The notes beneath the pieces were generated by a model. The model worked only from the letters and a program-made list of their open reading frames with translations, did not search any database and was not told where the DNA came from. Positions 23,546 to 32,210 of a DNA stretch of 34,891 nt are shown piece by piece. The stretch comes from Candidatus Avimonas faecium (GTDB lineage Bacteria > Bacillota > Clostridia > Oscillospirales > Acutalibacteraceae), in NCBI GenBank assembly GCA_904419005.1, contig CAJFQI010000023.1, positions 1 to 34,891 on the forward strand, in the 5' to 3' direction. Made by a program: the position numbers and the translations under genes. Each line of letters begins with the position of its first letter. Position 1 is the stretch's first letter.

Positions 23546-24127
23546 ATGAGCGGAATTTTCGGCAAAAAGCAGATACTGCTGGCGGTGCTGGTCGTAGCGC
23601 TGGGGGTCGCGGTATACCTGAATTATTATTTTTCGGCCCAGAATCCCCCGGTCGCCGATGCCGGCACTTCCACCAGCACGTCGGACAGCAAAAACCTGGG
23701 GGACGCGCAGTACGTCAACAACGGCTCCACCACCACGCCGCCTGCCAGCGAGGGCGGGACAGCGGCCACCGGCGACCCGGACGACTATTTCACCCAGGCC
23801 CGCCTGAACCGGGAAAACGCGCGGGATGAGGCGCTTGATATCCTCCGCGACCTGATGAACGACGTCAAGGCGAGCGAGGAGACGCAGCAGCAGGCCCTCG
23901 GCGAAGCGGCGGCGATCGCCGAAGCGGTGGAGCAGGAGAGCAAGATTGAAAGCCTCATCAAAGCCAAGGGCTTTTCGGACTGCGTCGCCTATATTGCGGA
24001 CGATGCGTGCAACATCGTGGTGCGTTCGGATGGGATGACGCCCCAGGAGGCGCTGCAGATTACCGAAATCGTGACCGCCCAATCAAAGATTGTCGCGCAA
24101 AATGTGAAGATTGTCACGGTGAATTAA
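23546..24127 (+). CDS. spoIIIAH: Stage III sporulation protein AH
   Basis: SpoIIIAH is the mother-cell membrane protein whose outside YscJ/FliF-like domain binds SpoIIQ from the forespore, joining the two halves of the feeding channel. The 193-residue protein starts MSGIFGKKQILLAVLVVALGV, with one helix at about 9-27. A Thr/Ser/Gly/Pro-rich linker (about 30-75) follows, then the conserved DYFTQARLNRENARDEALDIL and a C-terminal domain ending QSKIVAQNVKIVTVN. ATG 23546 with ggag 5 nt before it was chosen over an upstream in-frame codon at 23507. It is the last gene of the operon. Confidence 0.95.
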   Translation: MSGIFGKKQILLAVLVVALGVAVYLNYYFSAQNPPVADAGTSTSTSDSKNLGDAQYVNNGSTTTPPASEGGTAATGDPDDYFTQARLNRENARDEALDILRDLMNDVKASEETQQQALGEAAAIAEAVEQESKIESLIKAKGFSDCVAYIADDACNIVVRSDGMTPQEALQITEIVTAQSKIVAQNVKIVTVN

Positions 24128-24137
24128 GAAAAAATGG

Positions 24138-24165
24138 TTGCTCTCCAATCACTTTGTGGTATAAT
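24138..24165 (+). promoter_or_regulatory. Predicted promoter of asp23
   Basis: TTGCTC (24138-24143) and a perfect TATAAT (24160-24165) are 16 bp apart with an extended -10 TGG. It begins 10 nt after spoIIIAH, so the downstream housekeeping genes can be expressed independently of sporulation. Confidence 0.65.
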
Positions 24166-24297
24166 AATCAGGAAAGCCGTCCATCGTAAGAAAGAAGCGG
24201 CCCGGTATTGGAATGTCGGTTTTCCCGCGCAGGCCGGGCGTATGCAAAGACGGTGTGAGGCAGGAGGAACACTGCGTGAAAAAGGAGGTCCGTTTAC

Positions 24298-24666
24298 ATG
24301 GACGATAGGGAATACAGGCCGGCGGAAGGAAGCTGCATCATTTCGGAGGATGTCATCGCGTCAATCGCCAGCACCGCGGCCCTTGAAGTGCCCGGCGTCG
24401 CCGGGATGGCGCAGCGTCCGGCCGACCTGAGGGGCTTTATCGGCTCGGCGGCGTCAAAAGCGGTCCGGGTCCTTAACAACGAAAACGAAACCATTCTGGA
24501 CGTTTATGTGAACTTGAAGCTCGGCGCGCGGATACCGGAGGTAGCCGGTGAGGTGCAGCACAGCGTGAAGGTGGCCGTCCAGTCGATGACCGGCAAGCCG
24601 GTCAACAAAATCAATGTCCATGTCGCCGGCCTCGTCCTTGACGAGCCGAAGGAAACGACCGTTTGA
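24298..24666 (+). CDS. Asp23/Gls24-family envelope stress protein
   Basis: The 122-residue protein is a member of the Asp23 family, the YqhY type that sits between acc genes or spoIIIA and nusB in Firmicutes. It has ISEDVIASIASTAALEVPGVAGM at the N-terminus, a glycine-rich turn, and the beta-strand VYVNLKLGARIPEVAGEVQHSVKVAVQ. It ends with VNKINVHVAGLVLD. A perfect aaaggagg lies 9 nt before the ATG. The molecular role is not established; links to lipid metabolism and envelope stress are reported for relatives. accB and accC, present here in Bacillus, are absent. A terminator follows the gene. Confidence 0.9.
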   Translation: MDDREYRPAEGSCIISEDVIASIASTAALEVPGVAGMAQRPADLRGFIGSAASKAVRVLNNENETILDVYVNLKLGARIPEVAGEVQHSVKVAVQSMTGKPVNKINVHVAGLVLDEPKETTV

Positions 24667-24674
24667 TTACGCGG

Positions 24675-24707
24675 AACCCTCCGCAGCGATGTGGAGGGTT
24701 TCTTTCT
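24675..24707 (+). terminator. Terminator after asp23
   Basis: aaccctcc (24675-24682) pairs with ggagggtt (24693-24700), loop of 10 nt, followed by a T-rich tttcttt. It may be leaky, since no clear promoter was recognised before nusB. Confidence 0.7.
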
Positions 24708-24837
24708 ATTATCCCTGTCGGATTATAGGGGAAACGGGTTAAAGAACACGGTTTCTCCGGCGCGTACCTTGAAGCGGGAAAAGAAAAGACGGAAAAAGCC
24801 GCGCAGAGGCGGCGGGAGCGAAAGGGTGGTCATTGCC

Positions 24838-25299
24838 ATGACACGACGCGAAGCGCGCGACCTGGCGTTTGTCCTGTTGTTTGAAAAATCCTTCACCGGC
24901 GAGCCGGTGCGTGAAATTCTGCTGAACGCCGGGGAGGCGCGGGACGTGCAGGGCGATGCCTTCGCCCTGTCCCTCGCCGAAGGCGCCGAGGAACATATGG
25001 AAGAAATCGACCGGCTGATTTCCACCCACTCCCACCGCTGGACAAAGGGGAGGATTTCCCGGGTGGCTCTGGCGGTCATGCGCCTGGCGGTCTATGAGAT
25101 GCTGTATGCGGCGGACATCCCGGTGAGCGTTTCGATCAACGAAGCGGTGGAGCTCGCCAAGAAATACGGCGGGGATGAGGACGGCGCCTTTATCAACGGG
25201 GTGCTGGGCGGCATTTCCCGCCAGCTGGCGGCGGACGGGGAATCGGCGGCCGGTACGGCGGCGCCGGATACGGAAATGCCGGCGGGGGCTTCGGAATGA
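24838..25299 (+). CDS. nusB: Transcription antitermination factor NusB
   Basis: NusB with NusE (S10) binds boxA RNA and supports antitermination in rRNA operons. The 153-residue all-helical protein has MTRREARDLAFVLLFEKSF at the start, ISTHSHRWTKGRISRVALAVMRLAVYEMLY in the middle and the signature SINEAVELAKKYGGDEDGAFINGVLGGI near residues 100-127. The ATG at 24838 has an aaagggtgg element 8-9 nt before it; the longer upstream frame is rejected because the family begins at MTRRE. The stop overlaps the next gene by 4 nt (ATGA). Confidence 0.95.
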   Translation: MTRREARDLAFVLLFEKSFTGEPVREILLNAGEARDVQGDAFALSLAEGAEEHMEEIDRLISTHSHRWTKGRISRVALAVMRLAVYEMLYAADIPVSVSINEAVELAKKYGGDEDGAFINGVLGGISRQLAADGESAAGTAAPDTEMPAGASE

Positions 25300-26243
25300 G
25301 GGCCTCATATCTGGGGATAGACACCAGCAATTACACCACGTCGACGGCGCTGTATTTCCCGGATCCCCCGGAGATCCGCCAGAAAAAGCGGCTTCTCCCG
25401 GTAAAGCAGGGGGAGCTCGGCCTGCGCCAAAGCGACGCGGTGTTTCACCATACCCGCCAGCTGCCGGATTTGCTGGAAGAGCTGCTGGCGTCGGACGGGC
25501 CGATCCGGGCGGTCGGCGTGTCGGAGAAGCCCTGCGAGGCGGAGGGCTCGTATATGCCCTGCTTCCTGGCGGGTCTTGGGACCGCCCGTTCTTTGGCGGC
25601 GGCGCTGCATGTCCCGCTGCGCCGCTTCACCCATCAGCAGGGCCATGTGGCGGCCGCGGCCTTCGGGGCTGGCTGCCCGGAGTTGCTGAAGGCGGATTTC
25701 CTGGCTTTTCATGTTTCGGGCGGCACGACCGATGCGCTGCTGGTCCGCCCGGACGGTGAACAGGGGATCCGCTGTACGCTCGTCGCCTCCTCGCTTGACC
25801 TGAAGGCGGGGCAGCTGATTGACCGGGTGGGCAGGCTGCTGGGGCTGGCTTTTCCCGCCGGCCCTGCGCTTGAGGAGCTGGCGCGGACGGCTCCCCGGCC
25901 AAGGGCGAAGCCGCGCCCAACCCTGCGGGGGGCGGACTGCTCCCTGTCCGGGGTGGAAAACCAATGCACCCAAAAAAACCGGGAGGGCGTGCCGGCGGCG
26001 GAGATCGCCCGCTTCTGCCTGGAAAGCGTGCTGGCCGCCGTTGCGGGGATGACCGAGGCGCTGCAGCGGGAATATCCCGGCCTGCCGCTGCTTTATGCCG
26101 GCGGGGTGATGTCCAACGCCTTCCTGCGGCAGGAGCTGTCCGGCCGGTTTCAGGGGCGCTTTGCGCCGCCTGCCTTTTCGGCCGACAATGCGGCCGGGGT
26201 TGCGCTTTTGGGCGCGCTGAAGGAAGGGGGGCTGGCGCTGTGA
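25296..26243 (+). CDS. TsaD/Kae1-like protein (M22 glycoprotease family paralogue)
   Basis: The 315-residue protein belongs to the ASKHA-fold TsaD/Kae1/Qri7 group but is clearly divergent from the canonical t6A enzyme. It starts with YLGIDTSNYTTSTAL (family GIETSCDDT). It has the metal-binding HxxxH as HQQGH at 113-117, a phosphate loop HVSGGTTD at 139-146, and AGQLIDRVGRLLGLAFPAGPALEELA, which parallels the TsaD segment around FDKVAKLLGL. YAGGVMSNAFLRQEL lies near the C-terminus. It is coupled by 4-nt overlaps to nusB before and xseA after. True TsaD would be expected elsewhere with TsaB/TsaE. Function is unknown; a nucleotide-dependent role is likely from the fold. Confidence 0.82.
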   Translation: MRASYLGIDTSNYTTSTALYFPDPPEIRQKKRLLPVKQGELGLRQSDAVFHHTRQLPDLLEELLASDGPIRAVGVSEKPCEAEGSYMPCFLAGLGTARSLAAALHVPLRRFTHQQGHVAAAAFGAGCPELLKADFLAFHVSGGTTDALLVRPDGEQGIRCTLVASSLDLKAGQLIDRVGRLLGLAFPAGPALEELARTAPRPRAKPRPTLRGADCSLSGVENQCTQKNREGVPAAEIARFCLESVLAAVAGMTEALQREYPGLPLLYAGGVMSNAFLRQELSGRFQGRFAPPAFSADNAAGVALLGALKEGGLAL

Positions 26244-27487
26244 CTGTGATTACCGTCAGCCAGCTCAACCGCTATGTAAAGTCGTTGCTTGAGGGGGACA
26301 AAAACCTCGCCAGCGTCTACATCAGCGGCGAGATCTCGAATTTCACCAACCATTATAAATCCGGGCACCTTTACCTGTCCCTCAAGGACGAGGGGGCGCT
26401 GGTCCGGGCGGTGATGTTCCGCGCCTATGCCTCCAAGCTGCCGTTCCGCCCCGAAAACGGGATGAAGGTGATCGTCAAGGCCCGCGTGTCCCTGTATGAA
26501 AAGGACGGCTCGTTTCAAATCTATGTGGAGGAGATGCAGCCGGACGGGGTCGGAGCGCTTCAGGTGGCGTATGAGCAGCTGAAAAAACGCCTGGCGGAAG
26601 AGGGCTTGTTTGACGAACGCCGGAAAAAGCCGCTGCCTCCGTATCCCGGGCGGATTGGGGTCATTACCTCGCCGACCGGGGCGGCCGTGAGGGACATCCT
26701 CAATGTGCTCGGCCGGCGCTATCCGCTGGCGCGCATCGTCTTCGCGCCGGTGCTGGTGCAGGGGGAGGGCGCGCCGCCGCAGCTCATCAAGGCCCTGCAG
26801 TTTTTTAATGAAGTCAACGCGGCGGATGTGATTATTATCGGGCGGGGCGGCGGCTCTATAGAGGAGCTGTGGGCCTTCAACGACGAGGGGGTTGCCCGGG
26901 CCGTCGCGGCTTCCCACATCCCGGTGATCTCCGCCGTCGGGCACGAAACAGACTTTACTATCTGCGATTTTGCGGCGGATCTCCGCGCGCCCACCCCGTC
27001 GGCGGCGGCGGAGCTGGCGGTTCCCGACCAGTTACAGCTGCTGTCCCGGCTGGAGCAGATCAAGGGGCGGATCCGTCAGGGGGCGCGGGCGTCTGTGGAC
27101 CGGGCGGCCCATCGGCTGGCCGTTGCCCGTTCGCGCCGCTGCCTGTCCACCCCCCTTTTCGCGGTGGAGGAGCAGGGGATGCGGCTGGATTACCTGACCC
27201 GCGCCTTTGTCCATGCGGCGCAGAACAGCCTGACTGAGTCGGGCCGCCGGCTTGCCGCCGCCGGCGGGAAGCTGGATGCCCTCAGCCCTCTCAAGGTGCT
27301 GTCCCGCGGCTATTCCATCCCCTATTCGGGGGAAAAGATGGTGAAAAGCACGCGGGACGTTTCCCCCGGCGATCCGCTGACGGTGCGGGTAAGCGACGGG
27401 ACGATCGCCTGCACCGTGGACAGCGTCTCCAAGCGGGCCGCCAAGACGGCCCCAAAGGGCGAAAAGAAACAGTCCGGGGTTCGCTGA
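26240..27487 (+). CDS. xseA: Exodeoxyribonuclease VII large subunit
   Basis: XseA with several XseB subunits degrades single-stranded DNA in both directions in mismatch repair and DNA damage response. The 415-residue protein has an N-terminal OB-fold domain (TVSQLNRYVKSLLEGDKNL; VYISGEISNFTNHYKSGHLYLSLKD), then the catalytic domain. The latter has PPYPGRIGVITSPTGAAVRDIL, the IIIGRGGGSIEELWAFNDE motif near residue 200 and AVGHETDFTICDFAADLRAPTPSAAAE. The GTG at 26240 overlaps the preceding stop (GTGA); a second in-frame GTG lies at 26246. The C-terminal helical region ends in a Lys-rich tail. Confidence 0.96.
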   Translation: MTVITVSQLNRYVKSLLEGDKNLASVYISGEISNFTNHYKSGHLYLSLKDEGALVRAVMFRAYASKLPFRPENGMKVIVKARVSLYEKDGSFQIYVEEMQPDGVGALQVAYEQLKKRLAEEGLFDERRKKPLPPYPGRIGVITSPTGAAVRDILNVLGRRYPLARIVFAPVLVQGEGAPPQLIKALQFFNEVNAADVIIIGRGGGSIEELWAFNDEGVARAVAASHIPVISAVGHETDFTICDFAADLRAPTPSAAAELAVPDQLQLLSRLEQIKGRIRQGARASVDRAAHRLAVARSRRCLSTPLFAVEEQGMRLDYLTRAFVHAAQNSLTESGRRLAAAGGKLDALSPLKVLSRGYSIPYSGEKMVKSTRDVSPGDPLTVRVSDGTIACTVDSVSKRAAKTAPKGEKKQSGVR

Positions 27488-27573
27488 TGCAAGATGGATT
27501 GGAAGGGAACAGCCTTTGACGGGCGGCCTCCCTTACGATAGAAACGAATGGAAAAACAGGGAAGGGGAAGACC

Positions 27574-27855
27574 ATGGCGGAAGAATGGACCTTTGAAAGG
27601 GCGATGACCCGGCTGGAACAAATCGTGGCGGCCCTTGAGAGCGGGAAATGCACCCTGGACGAATCGCTGAAGCTTTTTGAAGAGGGCACCAAGCTGACCG
27701 CCTACTGCACCAAGGCGCTCAAGACGGCGGAGCAGAAGATTATCAAGCTTACGGCCGCCGATGTTGCGGCGGCCAAGCAGGCGGCCGGCGGGGCGGAGCC
27801 GGAGGCCGCGGCTCCTGCATCGGAGGAGGCGCCCCCTGAAAGCCTGACGGAATAG
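27574..27855 (+). CDS. xseB: Exodeoxyribonuclease VII small subunit
   Basis: This 93-residue helical hairpin protein assembles around the XseA C-terminal helices. WTFERAMTRLEQIVAALESGKCTLDESLKLFEEGTKL matches the family core. The remaining tail after about residue 65 is Ala/Glu-rich and longer than in many XseB proteins. A gggaaggggaag element precedes the ATG. It is 86 nt after xseA and 90 nt before ispA. Confidence 0.95.
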   Translation: MAEEWTFERAMTRLEQIVAALESGKCTLDESLKLFEEGTKLTAYCTKALKTAEQKIIKLTAADVAAAKQAAGGAEPEAAAPASEEAPPESLTE

Positions 27856-27945
27856 GGCGCCCTGCCGCCGGAACGCCGGCAAGGCTCGGCGAAAGTCCCC
27901 TATGGCCGGCGGCGGGACAAGGATACAAAAGCGGAGGAGAAAACC

Positions 27946-28845
27946 ATGGCTGGACTGTATGACGAGGTATTGGACCGCCACCGGCAGAAGGTGGAGCAGG
28001 CGCTCCCCTCCTATCTGCCGGACGGGGAGGCGTCGCTCCAGAAAACCGTTTACCAGGCGATGCGTTATGCCTGCACCGATGGGGGAAAACGCCTGCGGCC
28101 GGTGCTGGTTATGGAATTCTGCCGGCTCTGCGGCGGCCTGTCGGACAAAGCGATCCCCTTCGCCTGTGCGATTGAAATGATCCATTCCTATTCTTTGGTC
28201 CATGACGACCTGCCCTGTATGGATAACAGCCCGCTCCGGCGGGGCAAGCCTTCCGTCCACGCCGCTTATGGGGAGGACATGGCCCTGCTGGCCGGCGACG
28301 GGCTGCTTACCCGCGCATTTGAGGTGATGCTCGCGGAGGAAAACCGGCAGGGGCTCCCGCCGGAAAGGGCTCTGCGCGCGGCCTCTGCGCTGGCGGAGGC
28401 GGCCGGGGCCGGGGGGATGGTCGGCGGCCAGGTGATCGACCTGCAAAGCGAGGGCAAGGCCATTGATTTGCCCACGCTGGAGCAGCTTCAGCGCGGGAAA
28501 ACGGCGGCGCTGATTACCGCCGCATGCGAAATGGGCTGCCATATCGGCGGCGGATCGGCCAAGGAGCTGGAAGCCGCCCGCCGCTTCGGGCAGGAGCTCG
28601 GCCTCTGCTTTCAGATTATTGACGACATCCTGGATGTCACGGCAACACCCGAAGAGCTGGGCAAGCCGGTCGGCGGGGACCGCGTGAATCAAAAAGTGAC
28701 GTATGTGTCCCTCCTCGGGCTTGAGGAGGCCGCCCGGCTGGCGGCGGAACGGACCGAGCGGGCGGCGGAGGCTTTGGCCCCCTTTGGAAAAGAAGCGCAG
28801 CCGCTGCGCGCCCTTGCCTTTGCCCTGCTGGACCGCACCCATTGA
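27946..28845 (+). CDS. ispA: Polyprenyl synthetase, farnesyl diphosphate synthase type
   Basis: IspA condenses dimethylallyl/geranyl diphosphate with isopentenyl diphosphate to make farnesyl diphosphate, the precursor of undecaprenyl phosphate. The 299-residue protein has GGKRLRPVLV (47-56) and the first aspartate-rich motif DDLPCMD at 87-93, with the two-residue insertion typical of bacterial farnesyl synthases. GGQVIDLQSEGK follows, and the second motif DDILD is at 226-230. A gcggaggag element precedes the ATG. Neighbouring dxs supplies precursors from the MEP pathway, so both ends of isoprenoid synthesis are clustered. Confidence 0.95.
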   Translation: MAGLYDEVLDRHRQKVEQALPSYLPDGEASLQKTVYQAMRYACTDGGKRLRPVLVMEFCRLCGGLSDKAIPFACAIEMIHSYSLVHDDLPCMDNSPLRRGKPSVHAAYGEDMALLAGDGLLTRAFEVMLAEENRQGLPPERALRAASALAEAAGAGGMVGGQVIDLQSEGKAIDLPTLEQLQRGKTAALITAACEMGCHIGGGSAKELEAARRFGQELGLCFQIIDDILDVTATPEELGKPVGGDRVNQKVTYVSLLGLEEAARLAAERTERAAEALAPFGKEAQPLRALAFALLDRTH

Positions 28846-28960
28846 GCAATGCCCCGTGCCTGCCGGCGTCTGTTCAGCGGCAGCAGGAAGGGGACAAGGG
28901 GTGCCGCCGCGGTGAAAAGGGCGCGTAGGACGGTATCTTCAGCGGAAAGGCTGGAAAGCA

Positions 28961-29434
28961 ATGGATATGCTGATTGGATTTTTTCAGAATAAGGCGTTGT
29001 TTGCCGCGGCGCTCGGCTGGTTCTGCGCGCAGGTGGCAAAGGCGCTGCTTACGCTGATTTTTACGCGTAAGTTCAAGGCGGAGCGGCTGTGGGGCGCCGG
29101 CGGGATGCCGAGCGCTCATTCCACGATGGTCTGCGCGCTCACCGTATCAATCGCCCGGTTTGACGGGATCCATACGGCGGCGTTTGCTCTGTCCGTGATG
29201 TTCGCCTTTGTCACGATGTACGACGCGATGGGCGTCCGGCGGGAAACGGGCCTGCACGCGAAGCTGCTGAATAAATACTTAAATCAGATTGAGCAGCAGA
29301 ATGCGGACAAAGACGGGGATGGCGTCCCGGACGAAGAGGTGGACGAGATCGAGCTCAAGGAGTTTATCGGCCATACGCCGCTGGAGGTGCTCGGCGGCGC
29401 TCTGCTGGGGATCCTGGTCGGCATCCTGGTTTAA
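28961..29434 (+). CDS. YuiD-family (DUF212, divergent PAP2) membrane protein with an acidic Ca-loop-like insertion
   Basis: The 157-residue membrane protein belongs to the family related to acid phosphatase/vanadium haloperoxidases. It has GAGGMPSAHSTMV at 46-57, DAMGVRRETG at 88-97, and the C-terminal EFIGHTPLEVLGGALLGILVGIL. The phosphatase-like residues suggest a lipid phosphate substrate, fitting the isoprenoid neighbours ispA and dxs, but this is inference. Between the third helix and the C-terminal helix is a polar stretch NADKDGDGVPDEEVDEIE (114-131). Its spacing of aspartates resembles thrombospondin type 3 or EF-hand loops. The gene lies 115 nt after ispA and 36 nt before dxs. Confidence 0.85.
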   Translation: MDMLIGFFQNKALFAAALGWFCAQVAKALLTLIFTRKFKAERLWGAGGMPSAHSTMVCALTVSIARFDGIHTAAFALSVMFAFVTMYDAMGVRRETGLHAKLLNKYLNQIEQQNADKDGDGVPDEEVDEIELKEFIGHTPLEVLGGALLGILVGILV

Positions 29435-29470
29435 TTTGGCGCAATCCTCTGTAAAGCGAGGCTTTTCCGT

Positions 29471-31366
29471 ATGTCGGATTCTATAGCGGATACCCTGTCC
29501 AACACAAAAATATTAAAATATATCCATTCTCCGGAGGATATCAAGCATTTGTCGCTGCCGGAGCTCCAGGCGCTCTGCCGGGAACTCCGCGAGGTGCTGG
29601 TGGATACCGTTTCCCACACCGGCGGCCATCTCTCGTCCAACCTTGGGATTGTCGAAGTAACGGTGGCGATGCACCGGGAATTTTCGACACCGCAGGATCA
29701 GTTTGTCTGGGACGTGGGGCACCAATGCTATGTCCATAAGCTGCTCACCGGCCGGGCGGAGCGGTTTGACACGCTGCGCCAGGAGGGCGGCCTCTCCGGC
29801 TTCCCCAATCCCAGGGAAAGCGAGCACGACGCCTTTATCGTCGGGCATTCCAGCACCTCCATCTCCGCCGCCAACGGGATGGCGAAAGCAAAATCCATGC
29901 TGGGGGAGGACGGGTATGTCGTGGCGGTGATCGGGGACGGCGCCTTGACCGGCGGCTTGGCCTACGAGGGGCTGAGCAACGCCGGGCGAAGCAAGGACCG
30001 CCTGATCGTCGTGCTCAACGACAACGGGATGTCAATCAGCCAGAACGTCGGCTTTGTCGCCCGCCATCTGGCCGCGCTGCGGGCCCGTCCGCATTATGTG
30101 CGGTTCAAAACGAAGGTCAGCAGTGCGGTGGCCAGCATCCCCTATATCGGCACACCCCTGCGCAATAAACTGCTGCATTGGAAGACGGAACTCAAGAAAA
30201 TGCTCTATTCCCGCAGCAGCTTTTTTGAGGAAATGGGCTTTAATTATATCGGGCCGCTGGACGGGCACGACCTTGACGAGCTGATCAAGGGGTTCCAGGC
30301 GGCCAAAAAGCTGGACCGGCCGGTGCTGATGCATGTCGCCACCGTGAAGGGCAAGGGGTATCCCTTTGCAGAAGAAAACCCCGATATTTACCACGGGGTG
30401 TCCTGCTTTGACGCCAAAACCGGCTGCACCCCCGCTTCTGCCGAGAGCTTTTCAACCGTATTCGGCAGGGAGCTGTGCGCTTTGGCGGAAGAAGACCGCC
30501 GGATCTGCGCCATTACCGCGGCGATGAAGGATGGGACGGGCCTGCTCGGCTTTTCCCAGCAGTTCCCTAAGCGCTGCTTTGACGTGGGGATTGCCGAGGA
30601 ACACGCGGTGACCTTTGCGGCCGGCCTGGCCCACGACGGGGCGCTGCCGGTATTCGCCGTCTACTCCACCTTCCTGCAGCGCGGCTATGATCAGATCCTG
30701 AACGATGCCGCCATCGGCAGGGAGCACGTTGTTCTGGCGATTGACCGCGCCGGCATTGTGGGGGACGACGGGGAAACCCACCAGGGGATTTTTGACGTGG
30801 CTTTTTTGAATACAATCCCAGGGGTGACCGTGTATTCCCCTTCCTGCTTTGAGGAGCTGCGGATCACCCTTAGGCAGGCCCTCTATGACGAAGAGGGGAT
30901 CGCCGCCGTCCGCTATCCTAAGGGGGGGGAGATGCCCGGCCTGAAGGATTACCACCCCGATTACCGGCCGTATACCCTGTGGGAGGAACCGGGGGCGGAT
31001 ACCCTGCTGATCACATATGGGCGCCTTTTTGCCACGGTGAGGCAGGCGGCCCGGCAGCTAAACGGGGCGGCAAAGCCGGTATCTGTTTTGAAGCTGACCC
31101 GGATCCTGCCGCTTGATCCGGAATGTGTCCGCACCGCCCTGCGGTACCGGCGGGTGATTTTTTTTGAGGAGGGGATCCGGAGCGGCGGCGCCTGCGAGCA
31201 TTTTGGCGCCAAGCTGATGGACGCCTGCTACCGCGGCCTTTACCAGAGCGTGGCGATCGACACCTTCGTCCCGGTCTGTAAGCCGGAGCGGGGCCTTGCG
31301 GCGAACGGGCTGGACCTGGATGGGATCCTCTCCGTGGTGCAGAGGAGGATGGGCGATGCCGGCTGA
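29471..31366 (+). CDS. dxs: 1-deoxy-D-xylulose-5-phosphate synthase
   Basis: DXS makes DXP from pyruvate and glyceraldehyde 3-phosphate with thiamine diphosphate, the first step of the MEP isoprenoid pathway. The 631-residue protein has SHTGGHLSSNLG with the conserved His49, the ThDP motif GDGALTGGLAYEGLSNAG with NDNGMSIS, and the second-domain motif GIAEEHAVTFAAGLA. TYSTFLQRGYDQ-like sequence (YSTFLQRGYDQILND) and a complete transketolase C-terminal domain follow. The ATG at 29471 is preceded by gcgagg. The stop overlaps the start of tlyA by 11 nt. Confidence 0.97.
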   Translation: MSDSIADTLSNTKILKYIHSPEDIKHLSLPELQALCRELREVLVDTVSHTGGHLSSNLGIVEVTVAMHREFSTPQDQFVWDVGHQCYVHKLLTGRAERFDTLRQEGGLSGFPNPRESEHDAFIVGHSSTSISAANGMAKAKSMLGEDGYVVAVIGDGALTGGLAYEGLSNAGRSKDRLIVVLNDNGMSISQNVGFVARHLAALRARPHYVRFKTKVSSAVASIPYIGTPLRNKLLHWKTELKKMLYSRSSFFEEMGFNYIGPLDGHDLDELIKGFQAAKKLDRPVLMHVATVKGKGYPFAEENPDIYHGVSCFDAKTGCTPASAESFSTVFGRELCALAEEDRRICAITAAMKDGTGLLGFSQQFPKRCFDVGIAEEHAVTFAAGLAHDGALPVFAVYSTFLQRGYDQILNDAAIGREHVVLAIDRAGIVGDDGETHQGIFDVAFLNTIPGVTVYSPSCFEELRITLRQALYDEEGIAAVRYPKGGEMPGLKDYHPDYRPYTLWEEPGADTLLITYGRLFATVRQAARQLNGAAKPVSVLKLTRILPLDPECVRTALRYRRVIFFEEGIRSGGACEHFGAKLMDACYRGLYQSVAIDTFVPVCKPERGLAANGLDLDGILSVVQRRMGDAG

Positions 31367-32207
31367 ACGGGAGGGACAGACCCGCTTGGATATCGCGATG
31401 GTCCGCCGCGGCCTGGAATCGAGCCGGGAGCGCGCGAAGGCGCGGATCCTGGCCGGCGACGTGCTGGTGAACGGCAAGGTGCAGCGCCGCCCCTCTTTTC
31501 TTACGGAGGAGGATGCGGAGATCGTTTGCCGGGGCGAGGGGCTTGTCTATGTCGGCCGGGGCGGCCGCAAGCTGGAAAAGGCGGTGGACGGGCGCTTTGA
31601 CCTCCGCGGCGCGGCGGCGCTTGACGTAGGCGCGTCCACCGGCGGGTTTACCGACTGCCTGCTGAGAAACGGGGCTGCCCGCGTTTACGCTGTTGATGTG
31701 GGGCATGGGCAGCTGCATCCTTCCCTGCTGTCGGATCCCCGGGTGGTCAACCTGGAAGGGACGGACATCCGCGACGGAGAGGCGCTGGGCCGGGCAGTGC
31801 CGCTTGGCGGCATAGACTTTTGCGCGGTTGACGTCTCCTTTATCTCGTTGACCAAAGTCCTGCCCTGCGTCCTGCCCTTCCTGAAACAAGGCGCTGCGCT
31901 GGTCTGCTTGATCAAGCCGCAGTTTGAAGCGGGGCGTTCCGCGGTGGGAAAGCGGGGCGTGGTCCATGACGCGCAGGCGCACCGCCGGGTGCTGGAATCG
32001 CTGTGCGCTTTTTTTGCCGGCTTAGGGCTGGCAGCGGTGAAGCTGGAGCATTCGCCGATCGCCGGAGGGGACGGCAATATTGAATTTTTGGCGACGCTGC
32101 GGTATGATAAAGAAAGCGGCAGCCGCAGCGCTCCGGCTGCATCGGGAGTAAGCGCCGCCTGCATTGCCGACGTGGTGGCGGCCGCGCATAGAGCGCTGAA
32201 AGGATGA
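31356..32207 (+). CDS. tlyA: TlyA-family rRNA (cytidine-2'-O)-methyltransferase
   Basis: TlyA proteins methylate ribose 2'-O positions in 16S and/or 23S rRNA; some are also called hemolysin A for historical reasons. The 283-residue protein has an N-terminal S4 RNA-binding domain (TRLDIAMVRRGLESSRERAKARI, about residues 9-65). An FtsJ-like methyltransferase domain follows with the SAM motif ALDVGASTGGFTDCLL near 88-103, AVDVSFISLTK, and CLIKPQFEAGR. ATG 31356 has agaggagg 7 nt before it and overlaps dxs. The dxs-tlyA-nadK order is typical of Clostridia. Confidence 0.94.
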   Translation: MPAEREGQTRLDIAMVRRGLESSRERAKARILAGDVLVNGKVQRRPSFLTEEDAEIVCRGEGLVYVGRGGRKLEKAVDGRFDLRGAAALDVGASTGGFTDCLLRNGAARVYAVDVGHGQLHPSLLSDPRVVNLEGTDIRDGEALGRAVPLGGIDFCAVDVSFISLTKVLPCVLPFLKQGAALVCLIKPQFEAGRSAVGKRGVVHDAQAHRRVLESLCAFFAGLGLAAVKLEHSPIAGGDGNIEFLATLRYDKESGSRSAPAASGVSAACIADVVAAAHRALKG

Positions 32208-32210
32208 AAC

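Noticed and set aside
27322..28842. Minus-strand frame of 506 codons opposite xseA-xseB-ispA
   Set aside because: It spans three well-supported genes and their gaps antisense, so it reflects GC bias.
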